A DNA stretch of 64,000 nt from Cryptomeria japonica (lineage: Eukaryota > Streptophyta > Pinopsida > Cupressales > Cupressaceae): the NCBI RefSeq assembly GCF_030272615.1, contig NC_081407.1, positions 150,845,744 to 150,909,743 of the forward strand. The letters are read 5' to 3'. Under the pieces are notes generated by a model. It searched no databases and had not been told where the DNA came from. It was given only the letters and a program-made list of their open reading frames with translations. A program made the translations under genes and the position numbers. Each line of letters begins with the position of its first letter. Position 1 is the first letter of the stretch. Positions 10,008 to 20,567 of this stretch are shown here, piece after piece.

Positions 10008-13000
10008 TCACTCATTCAAAAGATCTTTGTCCAAAAATGGACGGCCATTATCTCGCTCATTAATGGCATAAGCAATGAATTTGGCAATGATGGCCTCCAA
10101 TTCTCCTATGGAGACACTTGACACACTTTCTATCCTGAATTCCATCAAGGTAATTTCTTCTTCAGTCTTTGAAAGAAACTCTTCCCATTCTACCACCATT
10201 TTCTATGTCCTCCGCATAGTGCGAGAAAATAAAGAAACATTTTCAAAGTGGGCCTTGGAAAATGATCCTACAAAGAAGAATTCGTGCAGCTGAGCCCATA
10301 GGAAATTTATTGTCACTGTGCTTTCATTCAGCTTCCTTACAAATAATGTCTCAACTATGTTGAGGATTTCTTCCTGTACCCCTTTGATTGAGTCTTTCAA
10401 AGTCAAAGACTCTATGCTGAATCTTTCAAATGCTTCCCTTCCAATATAGACAACACAAAACCACCATGGGAAATCATAAACCTCTTTTTCTTGGATCACC
10501 TTCCCGTCTATCAATGTCTGCTTTGGGACTTTCATCAAGGCTCTGAGTTGTGGAATGGTCAGGTCCTGATAAATGTGAACATCCTCCCATGCACCATCTG
10601 CAACTTCCAGCTAGTTCAAGAGGGCAACAAGTCTAGAATGAAAGCTAGCAAAGTGTTCAATGAACTTTTCGGCTGCAGTGAAAACATCTTCCACCCATTC
10701 CCTAGAGTACTGAGCAATTTTCTTAACCTTTTCAGCTTCATCAATGGACTCCTTAGGAAGAGAAGAGGGAGGGACAAAAAACAGATCCTCTTCTGTGAGT
10801 GGGTGTTTGAAACTCTTAACGTATTCGCACAAGGCCCTGTTTTCACTCTTCAGCCTTTTGCACTTTGCCTTCATCTTTTGCATCTTTTCTGTCATAGCCA
10901 AGGATGATCCTTCAAAGTCTTCCATTACCTGCATCGTGGAAGCACGCCCCAAACCAACTTCTCAGATTACATAGTCGTCTGCCGTGATCTCATTTCTATC
11001 CTTATCCACTGCAGGCTTAGCTATATGCAAAGTTCTAGATCTAGACTCATCTCTTGTGATTTTGGAAAACTTTCGGGTGGTCTTCTTTTCTGTTGGTTTA
11101 TCCGTTCTTCTTAGAAGTTCTTCCAACTCGTGTGCTGGATCCACTTCCACTTCTAGTTCTTTTTTGATCTATCTCTCAGCCAATCTAGAGCAGTTGTCGG
11201 CTGAATTTCCATATGCACCTACTCCTATAAATCTTCCTCTATCTCTTCAAGGATTGTTTCTATGAAACTATCCTGGCGTGGCTCTTCTGGATGGGAGGGA
11301 ATTTCCTGGCTTTGAGCTCGTCGCTGGGTTGGCCTATGTGTAGCGTTGACACTAAGTACATCCTGCGCAGGCGCATTGTCGGGAAAATTGTCCCATGGTG
11401 GATTTATTGGATTTTCCTGTGTGAACATTTCCACCTCTCGAACACTGGAAGAACTAGTTGGGGTTTGAACTTCTTCTATCCTTGCTCTCTTATGTTGTGG
11501 TTCTTCCTGGTGGACCTCTTGCTGTATTTCTGGTTGAACACTTAGCTAGGCTTCCTTCCTTCTCCTTGTCCTTCCTCAGCTTGGGCCTATGATGATCCTT
11601 CTGTGGCCTCACTATGAGAATCCAGATTTCTCATTAACTGGCAACTCAAGTGGACATTCTTTTCCTTTAGAATCCTGACATGCCAATCGATCCAATGCCT
11701 AGTGAACTTCAGAGTTGGTTTGGCTAAAATGTCTAGATCATCAACTTCAGGTTCTAACCAATCTAGGAGCTAAATAGGCTGATCCTTTACTTTCTCAAAT
11801 TCTGGCTGCACTACGTTTGGATCCTCTTTCACTTGATTTGGCACTTGAACTATTTCACTAATCCTGATCATGTTAAGGGGTAGTTTGCAAAACATTTTCT
11901 TCTTGACCTCAAGGTCATCCTTGGCACTAGCCCAAAAATCTTCGAGGTGAAACTTATGCACAAACTTTATTCTAGCTACCTTCCGAATTTTATGATATGT
12001 ATCAAAGTAGGATCTGGATGTGTAAAATGGTAATTGATAGAATGTCAATTACTCCATTGCCTTCTTAGCGGCTGCCAGGTTCGGGCACAATTCCATATAA
12101 TCACCTAGGACAATTGGGAACTCAATGGATAATTTCTTTTTCTTTTTCTGAATCTGATCATATGCTATCAATTGTCTGATAAGCTCCAACAAGACCAATT
12201 TGTTTGACGGATATCTTGGCAATTTATGTGGTTGGGAGAAAATCCCCGTGTCCTGATATAAGTAAACTTTGGAAACTGCAAGAACACGACCCCAAATTTC
12301 TGCACTAGTGCCCTAGCCTCTGGTGACACTCTTGTATGAAGGTGATTTTGCACAACGTGGTTAAATACATAGTGAAAGTGTCATTCACCAACTTGAATGA
12401 AATGGTGTTGGATAAGTGCAGCTGGGAATAACATTCGTAGATCTTCAACTATGTTGGTCCACATCCCATGGGTCCATTTCCTTTCAAGCCATTCAAGTTA
12501 CGCATCCTTGCGAGTGAATAAATCACGTATGAGCTCATGTAGAAGGACTAGGTCTTCTTATTCTTTAGATTTTTCAACTACTCGTGCACATAATGGCTAA
12601 TCAATCTAGCCCAATCCACTAGTCCATTGGCATTCATAACTTCACCAATGAAGAAGAACATCCATGTTTCAAAATTGAAGGCATGTGGACACCCCATACT
12701 GAACATCATCAATAAGTCCACATACTCCTACTTGAATTCAAAATTAGTGAGATGCTTGGGCATCTTGGAAATGTGAGGTCTTGGTCTTTGCATTTAGCTC
12801 TTGTTGATCATTTCAGCACACCTATCGGGGCTTGCATCATATACTACCTTGGCTCCATCCTTAGTCTTGTAGGTCATGGAATGATGTGATGGAATTCTAA
12901 ATGTTTCTACAATAGCTTCTAGAGTCAAGTTGGCAAGAAGCCTTCCGCCTGACGTCAAAATTGCCCTTCTTTCTAGATTGTAGTGCTTTGCCCATTCCTA

Positions 13001-13267
13001 GATTAATTCCAGACACTGGATAGATGGAGGGAAACCAGCTATTGTGACAATTCCACTCTTGACGATTTTGGTAGCAACGGGTGATGGAGCATGTCCAGCC
13101 GTTCCAAACATTCTGATCCGGAAAGTAGCCAAGTTGAAAGTTCCAAGATTCGTGTCGCTGATCTCCTTCCACTTGGACACAATTTTAGACTCCAGAAGGA
13201 ATCCCTTCATCTCATTTTTAATCTGTGCTTGCTTGGAAATAGCCACTGCTTCGCTTGATTTTGCCAT
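10008..13267 (-). pseudogene. Family X ORF, copy X2 (heavily broken)
   Basis: The likely ATG is at 13267 (MAKSSEAVAISK). Collinear matches to X1 and X3: SKWKEISDTNLG, GIVTIAGFPPSIQ, FRIPSHHS with YDASPDRC, SYVIYSLA, VVFLQFPKFTYIR, FHLEDFW, then FSKITRDES with RTLHIAKPAVDK (the latter also in X3) and a coiled-coil C-terminus ending at 10008. Many in-frame stops occur in the middle third (for example around 12993, 12795 and 12545) and frames change, so this is the most decayed of the three copies. The function is unknown. The conserved order of motifs despite strong divergence suggests the parent ORF was under selection. Confidence 0.65.
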
Positions 13268-13386
13268 TTCTTCACGATCAAAACTTTTGAAAAGGAACAA
13301 GAAATTCTTCAAGTATGACTTTTCTACTTCTCTCCAACTTTAGCTCCCTCCAAATTTTCACATGAGAAATGAATTGTGTTTGCATG

Positions 13387-13395
13387 TTTAAATAG
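13387..13395 (-). promoter_or_regulatory. TATA box upstream of the X2 ORF (TATA1)
   Basis: The minus strand reads CTATTTAAACATG, 120 bp upstream of the ATG at 13267. No convincing intron lies between them in this copy. Confidence 0.4.
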
Positions 13396-14034
13396 AATTC
13401 TCTCACCAACTTGCTAAGTTGGCAAAAGACCAACTTTGGCAGTTATCTTAATGATGCGTCATACTTTCCTCTTTAACATGCCATGCAAACGGAACCTGCC
13501 ATTATCATTTAGTTTCAAAATAGAATATTTTATTAACTCCTTGAGTCATGTGTCATAATTTGGAATATTCTTCTTTTTGTGTTGCCAAGTTGCCAATCTT
13601 TCCATTTTTGAATTTTGGAGGGATATTTGAAAGATTTACTTGAGATTTTTACCATCCATCCACTTGGCGAGAAACCCTAGGAGAGAGAAAACTTCATTTG
13701 GGAAGAATTTTCTCAAAGTTTTGAATTTTCCTTGTTCCAGGGAAGCTTTTCCATCAATTTTCCATATCTCCTATTTGTTAGGAATTTTTTCAAATTAGGG
13801 TTCTAGGGTCTAGGAGAGAAAATTCTCTCACGAATCCAAATCTATCATTATTTTGAAATTCGGATGATTTTTGATGCTCGAAAATGGATTTTTTTAAATA
13901 TTTCTCGAGGGGAAATTTCTTTTCCAATCTATCCTTGACTTCCATTTTCCTTGCCTTGGAATTTATTCTTCAAACTTGGGTGTGGAATTCACCTTGAGGC
14001 AGAATTTTCTTATTTTTCCTTGACCCCCCTTCTT

Positions 14035-14650
14035 AGCACCCCACATTCAACTTGGGCGCTATTGTGGCATGATGGAGGAAAATTTGGTGTGAAGGAAGAT
14101 TCCTCCACACCCCAACTTGAGCACTCTAGCTTCTCCTTGGGCGTGGAAATCGTGTCTTGGAGGAATTTTGTCTTGTGGTTGACTTTCCATGACTCCTCTT
14201 GTCTAGCGCCCCAACTCCAACTTGGGCGCTATTTCCACTGCATTGAGGAATTTGACTTGTCTTTTGGTTTTCTGTGCATCTTCATTTTAGCGCCCAGTCC
14301 TGACCTTGGGTGCTATTTGCACTAGGTGGAGGAATTCTCAAGGTTTTAACTTTTCCATGACCTCCTTCCAGTGCCCTCAATTGCACTTGGGCGCTATTTT
14401 GGCTAAGTGGTGTAATTTTCAAATCCTTTGTTTCTTCCTTGTCACCCTTCATTTGGCACCCTTGCACAAACTAGGGCACTAATTTGGCATGATGGAGGAA
14501 TTTACCTTCAAATGCATTTTTCAATGGCCCCCTTCATTTGGCACCCTAGCCTTTCCTTGGGTGCTAAAACACCATCATGGAGGATTATTGTGCCTTAGAC
14601 CATTTTCCTTGCCCGCCTCCATTTTGCGCCCTAACTTTAACTTGGGCGCC
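14035..14650. repeat. Hairpin array 1 of X2 (GCGCCC...GGGCGC units)
   Basis: Roughly eight units of about 84 bp each carry an inverted repeat around a 12-nt loop ending in ACTT. Examples: TAGCGCCC/GGGCGCTA (14204-14231), TAGCGCCC/GGGTGCTA (14288-14315), AGTGCCC/GGGCGCT (14370-14395), TGGCACCC/GGGTGCTA (14539-14566), GCGCCC/GGGCGC (14626-14649). The change GC to AC on the left arm is matched by GC to GT on the right arm in the unit at 14539, a compensatory pair. The unit at 14455-14480 has lost pairing. Confidence 0.8.
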
Positions 14651-14809
14651 AAAACACTGCAATAGAGGATTTGACTTGCTTTCTGGTTCTCCATGGCACC
14701 CTTCATTTGGTGCTTGACTTCTGACTTGGTCATCATTTCACCTATACCAAGGAAAATTTGCTTGGACTCAAACATACTTGCACACTTCCGGATTAGGATA
14801 CCATGCTTG

Positions 14810-15618
14810 TGATGCAGGAGCATCCCCGGTCTATGAGCAATCTTGCATCAACCAAAAATATTTCCTTTTGTTTAGTTTCTTGTTCAGCTCAGTGTGCAAT
14901 TTTGTGTGTTCCTGTCGGTATGTTCCGGTAGTTGCTTGCTTTTCATTGCAGGTCATATTTTTGGTTTCCAAGCTGGTTATTGTGCTTAATTCCAAATTCT
15001 CAGTTCATTTGTATTCTTTTCCGGCAAGATATTGCTTCCGGTTTGACTGATCTGAAGCAGTTTTGGGCTTACCAGTTGGAGATTTCTTCTTTTCCGGAGC
15101 GGTTTCTTGGTGTGTGGATCTATTTTGGGTCTTGCTAGATGTTCCTAAGTCCTTGGTCGACCTTCCTGTTGATCCACACTTCTTGGTGGTTTTTTTTCGG
15201 AGAATTTCCTTTCATTCTTGGGGCTGACCTATTACACGTTTCATTTTCCTGTCTTGGTAAATTTAATCTTTTGTGGCCTACTCGGATACGTTCCGGAGGG
15301 TATATATATGGTTTTATGTGATCATTTGTAGGGCAGTGGATCAGTATGAAATTCTAGATTCATGATTAGAGATCCGGAAGACTCTGAGAGTTCCGGATGG
15401 ATTGTAATCTGGCATGTTAGCCTGCATGTAACCAGTTGATTACCAGATGTTCTATGATGAATGTATGATGATAACCGGTTGGTTACCAGAGGTTCTAAGA
15501 TGATAATATGATCTGATTCTATAATCTTTCAATGCTTTACAGTTGCTTCCATTGTGTTTCTCTTGCTGCATGACCTGGTCAGTTCTCTTTGAGGACCCAC
15601 CTGATCATGGCTGCACTA
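14810..15618 (+). mobile_element. Solo LTR, family B, copy 1
   Basis: It starts TGATGCAGGAGC and ends GCTGCACTA (TA in place of CA). GCTTG stands on both sides (14805-14809 and 15619-15623) as a 5-bp target duplication, giving an 809-bp insert with no internal domain. A TATATATA box at 15301 supports plus orientation. A second copy of the same family lies at 55145-55933. This copy landed in the palindrome-rich region of X2, so it is younger than X2. Confidence 0.85.
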
Positions 15619-15817
15619 GCTTGGGATTGAAGCGGATTTCTCTGCCAAACTTAGGAGATTTTCTCAATGCTTTGCACTTCTGGAATGAGCATCCATACTT
15701 AGCCATTTTTTATCACTTTGCCTTCTTTTTTCGAATTTTCTGGATGTAGAAATGTTAAGGAATGCTCAGTCTTCAGTGTCTACACTTGTGCCTATGAAGA
15801 ACTTGCCCAAAATAGAC

Positions 15818-16010
15818 TTTCCTAAAATAGAAAGTGTTTCAAAATGTTAGGATTAGGGCAAAATAGGATGCAAAGACACTAAAAATAGAAACTTACTAAA
15901 ATAGAAACTGCTAAAAATAGTAAGTGTGATTTTTGGCAAAATTAGACCAATCTAGGAGTCAGTGAAATCCCTAAAAAAATATGAACTTTCTAAAAGTAGA
16001 AAGTTACTCA
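15818..16010. repeat. Hairpin array 2 of X2 (ACTTTCTA...TAGAAAGT units)
   Basis: Three AT-rich palindromes: ACTTTC/GAAAGT near 15818, ACTTACT/AGTAAGT near 15891-15925, and a perfect 9-bp stem AACTTTCTA/TAGAAAGTT with a 4-nt loop near 15986-16007. Sequence is unrelated to array 1 in the same element, but the architecture is the same. Confidence 0.65.
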
Positions 16011-16294
16011 GAATTTGCTCAAATTTCACGGGTAGGTTCCTTAAATGGTCCTGATTCCAATGCAATGCTCAGTTTTTCCAAAACCCTAAAGGAAAGGCCT
16101 CAAATCCAAGTTTGAAGGATGAAACCCTAAAACGAACAAAACAGACTCCAGACTTAGCCAAATTTGCTCAAACGAGCTGCAAACTTGATCAAATTGACCC
16201 CCAAACATTTGCAAACTAAGAGGACTGACGAGACTGCCGCGAAAAGACCCAACAAAAAAAACCAAAAGACGGAGAGGGCCTAAAAAGTAGGGGA

Positions 16295-16309
16295 CCCATT
16301 TGCGATGGG
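16295..16309. repeat. Terminal hairpin of X2
   Basis: CCCAT, loop TTGCG, ATGGG directly after the purine run AAAAAGTAGGGG, 24 bp from the element end. It corresponds to the hairpins at 459-475 and 26598-26614. Confidence 0.7.
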
Positions 16310-16721
16310 GTGATGTGTGATTAGGTCACAATAGGTCTCTCTTTTTGTTTGTGTTTTTTATCTACTTACTTGTGCTCCTTCATTTTCAGTTATGGGTTCT
16401 CCTAATTTTCCACTCTTAACTCCACATAATTATGCAACTTGGAAAGTTAATGCATGGAGTAAACTAATGGAAAAAGGCCTAAATCATTATGTTGATGGCG
16501 CTATTTCAGAACCCACATATTTTAATGATCTTAATCTGAAAATGGAATGACTCATCAAAAGTTCTATGGCTGTTGGAACATTGAGAAAATATGTATCTCT
16601 TGATCTTATCTTTCACATTGATAAGTGTAAGACAATCAAGGAAGCTTGGGATAAACTTGACAAATTATATGATCAAGTTGATAAGTTAGAGGTTACACAC
16701 TTGAAAGTAATCTTCTAAATT

Positions 16722-18150
16722 TGTAAGGAAAGCACAGTGTGGAAACGCCTTCCTAATGTCAATTAACAGGGAAGATCATGCAATAATGCAGTTTAAAACT
16801 TTTACAGAACGTTAAGAATAACATAGACAAAACACATAGAATCAACACAGAGACAGAACACCAAGAATTACGTGGGAAAACCCTTTTGGGAAAAAACCCA
16901 CCACCAACAGTTGAAACACTTTATTTCCAGTAAATGAATTTACAATAAAGTTTCAGTCTGCAACTATAGGTATTCGTTCTCAGATTCTTACAAACTAGAC
17001 ACTACAATCGACTCACGCTATCTCTTTTACCATAGTTATCCAATGGCTACTTAAATCAGATTGCCGACAATTCATCTGAGCAACTGCACCAATGGTTTGA
17101 AGTCTAATCGTTTGTGTCGGTCTGCATTCATGAGAAACACAATATCCCACATGCACCAGGAAGTCGGGTCGGTTCGTATTCATATACATCGACAAGACCA
17201 TCTTCAATGTCCAAGTGTTTATCTCTTGGACTCCGGTTTGAGCGCACACCCGTAGTCAGTCTCTACTCCATTGGCCATCAGAAAGACCACAAAAACATTG
17301 CTCCGATCTCCCGATGAACCATCAACTCCACTCGGCTCCAAATAGATCGGCTTATCGGGATAGCCTTAAACAAGTAGACTCGATCTCCGATATCAACTCG
17401 ATTGTCGAAGGCGACCTCATCGGGTATCGGTGTAGCAAACAACCAGTTCACCCGATCTCCGATAATACCCTGATAATACCCCGATCACTGAAGGCAATTT
17501 CATCGGGCCATCGGCATGACAACCAAACAGCTATCCCAATCGTCCGATCTTCTTTGATCTCTTTCTGCGCTCCGCCACGTGGCACCCCTTGATTGGCTCC
17601 AGGGTCCCTACCCTGCCACCTTAGCATGGCCTCACTAACCGCCCGAAATGAAACTCTCTTGCCGGGCCCCACCTTGGTCGCCAAGTCTTGGAGGATAACC
17701 TTCGTGCATCTCGCCATAGCGGTATAGTGACAATCGTTCGATCATCCCGGACTTGCTCACTCGTTAACTCGTCTGAGTTTCTCTCTTGCCGGGTCCCACC
17801 ATGGTCGCCAAGTCGCAGAGGATAAACTTCATGCATCTTGCCATAGCGGTATAGCGACAATCGTCCGATCATCCCGGACTTGCTCACCCGTTAACCTGTC
17901 TGAGTTGCTCTTTTGCCAAGCCCCACCACTTGGTCGCCAAGCCGCGATAGATAACGTTCGTGCATCTCCATCATGCGGTATAGCAACAGTCGTTGATTCA
18001 CCTTCAACCTAATCACGTGTTAACTGATCACAGGAAGAAGATTCCACCGGCCCATCGGCAAAAGTTACACCAACAGTTGTTCCATCGGGATAGGTTACTC
18101 CAATCAGTCTGAACACAAGTCAAGTTAATTCGAGGCACATATTTCCAACA
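16722..18150 (-). mobile_element. Solo LTR inside the Copia gag
   Basis: The minus strand begins TGTTGGAAATATG and ends CTTTCCTTACA, with TG/CA termini and 1429 bp between. AATT flanks it at 16718-16721 and 18151-18154. Deleting the insert with one AATT restores the local gag coding sequence (NLLNLDPKNFD), so the ends are exact. The GTGGG...CCCACGTAA motif near its 3' side (16870-16905) is common near the ends of plant Copia LTRs. There is no internal domain, so it is a solo LTR. Confidence 0.9.
17640..18020. repeat. Three tandem repeats of about 127 bp within the solo LTR
   Basis: The block containing GCGGTATAG, ATCATCCCGGACTTGC and TTGGTCGCCAAG repeats three times. The CGGTATAG anchors are near 17721, 17847 and 17975. 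The third unit is the most diverged. Confidence 0.8.
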
Positions 18151-19105
18151 AATTTGGATCCTAAAAATTTTGATACAATCCAAGACTATGCCACTAGAGC
18201 AAATGAGCTGAGAGCACAATGTAAAGAATGTGGCATTGAGAAGGAGGATACACAGTTGGTTTTCAACTTGTTGGGGAAGCTTCCTTCTGAGTATGCATCC
18301 TTTGTTTCTAGCTTCCAAACCCATCTGTTGACAATGGGTAGTGCTTACACTACACCTTCATTTGATTCATTTACAGAATCATTGATGCTTGAGCAATCAA
18401 AGTTGATCAGCATGGGGATTCTTAAGCCATCTACGTCACATGCTTTGGTGGCTAAACAAGGGAATCTAGGAAAGGATTCTAACAAGAAACGGAAGCCAAA
18501 GCCAAATAAAGATCAAGCACATAATAATTCATCTACGAAGGACAAGCTTACTTGTGCATATTTCAAGAGGACTGGACATGAAGAACATTCTTGTTATAAG
18601 AAAAATATTGATGAACTAAAACATCATCTTAAGAAGAACAACTTGATCTTCCTTCTAGAATGTCTAAGTCAACTTCTTCTTCCAACTCAAAACAGTTAGG
18701 ATCTACTAAGGTAAAAGATCATGCAAGACTTGCTTCTGAAGCAACAAAGAATAAAGGTAAAGCTCTTTGTGCTACTACAGGTTGTGGATCAGGGAGATGG
18801 CTCCTAGATTCTAGAGCTTCTCATCATATGGCTTCTACACAATCTATGTTCTCTTCTTTTGAGCCTTGTGTTATGTCACCTATTTTGATGGGCAACAACA
18901 CTTATATGAGTGTGATTGGGAAAGGTTCTATTGATATTGAGGATGGCACTTTCAATGATGTCTTGTGTGTACCTCATTTGTCAAACAATCTTCTTTCCAT
19001 CTATCAGATAGCCCATGGTGGAACAGGGAAGACTGTGGAGTTCACACCTGATTCATTCATCATTCGAGACTCGGAAAGCAAAGAGATAATTGCTAATGGG
19101 ATAGT

Positions 19106-19442
19106 TTTTTACATTATTTTTGTTCTACGAACCCAAACCCCTTTTCAAAATTTTGCCGTATTGGTGAACCGGGTTATTGAACCCGAACTTGAACCTGTAT
19201 CCAAACTGGCAACTTAGAGAGTGGGGCGTACCTATACATCCAAAATTCTTAAGGATTACACCTACCAATTTGAAAAGCAATGGAGGAAATGTTTCTTTGA
19301 AAGGTGTGAGAATATTTATTAGTTGTATCGATATAATTGTGTAAAAAAGAGATTGATTAAAAAAAGGAGGTTGGACTAGACCCCATATTTTGACAGACCT
19401 AAACCTAAAAGTATGGGAGTTTTCCATCTTTTAATAGAAGTG
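19106..19442. other. Unassigned flank left of X3
   Basis: The Copia similarity ends near 19105 and X3 begins at 19443. The stretch between has no recognisable domain. With X3 removed it would join 26640 onward. Confidence 0.4.
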
Positions 19443-20310
19443 TGTTGACATGGATGAAATCGCATCGCTGCAAACTGCATACGGCCAACGCAGAATAGAA
19501 TAAACTCACTGAGTATCCTACCCTCTCTTGAAATAAGGGAATCCCTAATGCTATTTTCTACGTTTTGATCAATGGGGATAACCTCAAGGTTTCTTTTGTC
19601 AGGTCTTGACTGTGGGATCTCTCAGTGGCTTTATGTGTTTATGCTGGAAACACAAGGGGACTTACGTTTGATTGGCAATTCCATGTATAAATTCCCGGGG
19701 ACCTTTTACGGTTTTCTTTCAGGTGATGTTGGTTAATTTGAAGCTGATTTAGCAGGACTGCAGATTTCTAAAAAGGGGGGATAAAATTGGGAGGGAAGAA
19801 AGGAAGGATAGAGAGAAAGAGAACTGTAAATTCTAACTAGGACAGCAGATTCACTCAAGCAGACAGACACCTCCAGGAAACTAAATTAAGCCTCATCAGT
19901 CATTCAGACACAATGTTTGCATAAACTTAGTGCAATCTTCAAAGGAGAAACCAGATTTTCATATTACCAAATACGATATTAGAACTTCTACATTCATGAT
20001 ATATATATATTTGATAATCGAACTGAATCATAAAATAGCCCAGATTAACCATGCAGAAAGGAAAAAAAAGCAATCAGCTATCCTCTAATGGTATGGACTG
20101 TGAAGGTTCTATCAGATGCTTGGTAAGAACTGCTGTGCAAAATGAATAGACATAATTAAAAGCTTTCTAAATTAAATGAAGAAGGAGACCATGCACTCAC
20201 AAGGAAACTTGAAGGTAATTTTAATCCATTGTATTAATTCCTGCAAAATTCCTTCAGAGCTTTCGCAACAATCCAAGAACTTCCTTTCAAATGAGGGAAA
20301 ACCAGTCCCC

Positions 20311-20317
20311 TTAAATA
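20311..20317 (-). promoter_or_regulatory. TATA box near the left end of X3 (TATA2)
   Basis: The minus strand reads CCTATTTAAGGGGAC, followed by CCCTCATTTGAAAGG, matching X2. It lies after the ORF stop (20568) and about 870 bp before the left terminus. It would therefore start a transcript beginning with an R-U5-like segment. Confidence 0.6.
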
Positions 20318-20567
20318 GGTTTCCAAAAATGGATGAATGGCCAAGATCTAATCTAGACAAGTTGCCCAGATTCATCCTTACAAAAAAGGGGGACCCACAC
20401 CCATAAATGGGGGGGTAAATATCAACAACTACCCCAAAGGGAGCGATAACTACCAAAAAAGGATAATTACAACAATTGGGATAATCCAAAAAAGGAGGTG
20501 TACAAAAAACTTTACAATATGTTGACCAGAAGTCAACTGTCACCTTTTTGGGACAAAAGTGCACCTT

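Larger units (their letters stand above)
2348..16333 (-). mobile_element. Composite insertion of family X units X1 and X2
   Basis: The left terminus is TGTTGATGTG at 2348 and the right terminus is CACAATA at 16333 (CACAACA in X0 and X3). The pentamer GGTCT occurs at 2343-2347 and 16334-16338, exactly outside both termini, as a 5-bp target duplication would. The 14-kb block contains two family X units in the same orientation, joined near 8958. Their ORFs are only distantly related, so they are not the two LTRs of one young element. Either the pair moved as a unit, or the outer duplication is a chance match. Confidence 0.55.
8959..16333 (-). mobile_element. Family X unit X2
   Basis: The left start is placed at about 8959 (TTTTGACATTTTTTT) by similarity to the X1 and X3 left ends; the expected TG is lost, so this bound is approximate. 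The right end is a purine run, a hairpin, GATGTGTG and CACAATA. Inside, on the minus strand: hairpin arrays (16010-15818 and 14650-14035) with a solo LTR inserted between them (14810-15618), TATA1 at 13395-13387, the decayed ORF 13267-10008, and TATA2 at 9634-9627. Confidence 0.6.
16392..19105 (+). pseudogene. Copia gag and protease remnant (Copia A), split by a solo LTR
   Basis: The ATG at 16392 begins MGSPNFPLLTPHNYATWK, a typical Copia gag start. A TGA at 16548 and a one-base loss near 16703 break the frame. A solo LTR (16722-18150) splits the gene; past it the gag resumes with NLDPKNFD, and a CCHC knuckle follows at about 18553 (CAYFKRTGHEEHSC, second Cys replaced by Phe). After a frameshift the retropepsin part appears at 18799 as LLDSRASHHM, where the usual DSGAS Gly is Arg, followed by VIGKGS and VLCVPHLSNNLLS. 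Similarity stops at about 19105. There is no integrase, RT or RNase H. The element is dead. Confidence 0.85.

Noticed and set aside
14035-14650. Regularly spaced palindromes considered as a CRISPR-like array
   Set aside because: The context is a eukaryotic retroelement, the units are whole diverged tandem repeats rather than constant repeats with unique spacers, and no cas genes exist.
17448-17887. Minus-strand frames in the solo LTR with repeated SKSGMIGRLSL-like text
   Set aside because: Translation of the 127-bp tandem repeats; no family match and inside a non-coding LTR.
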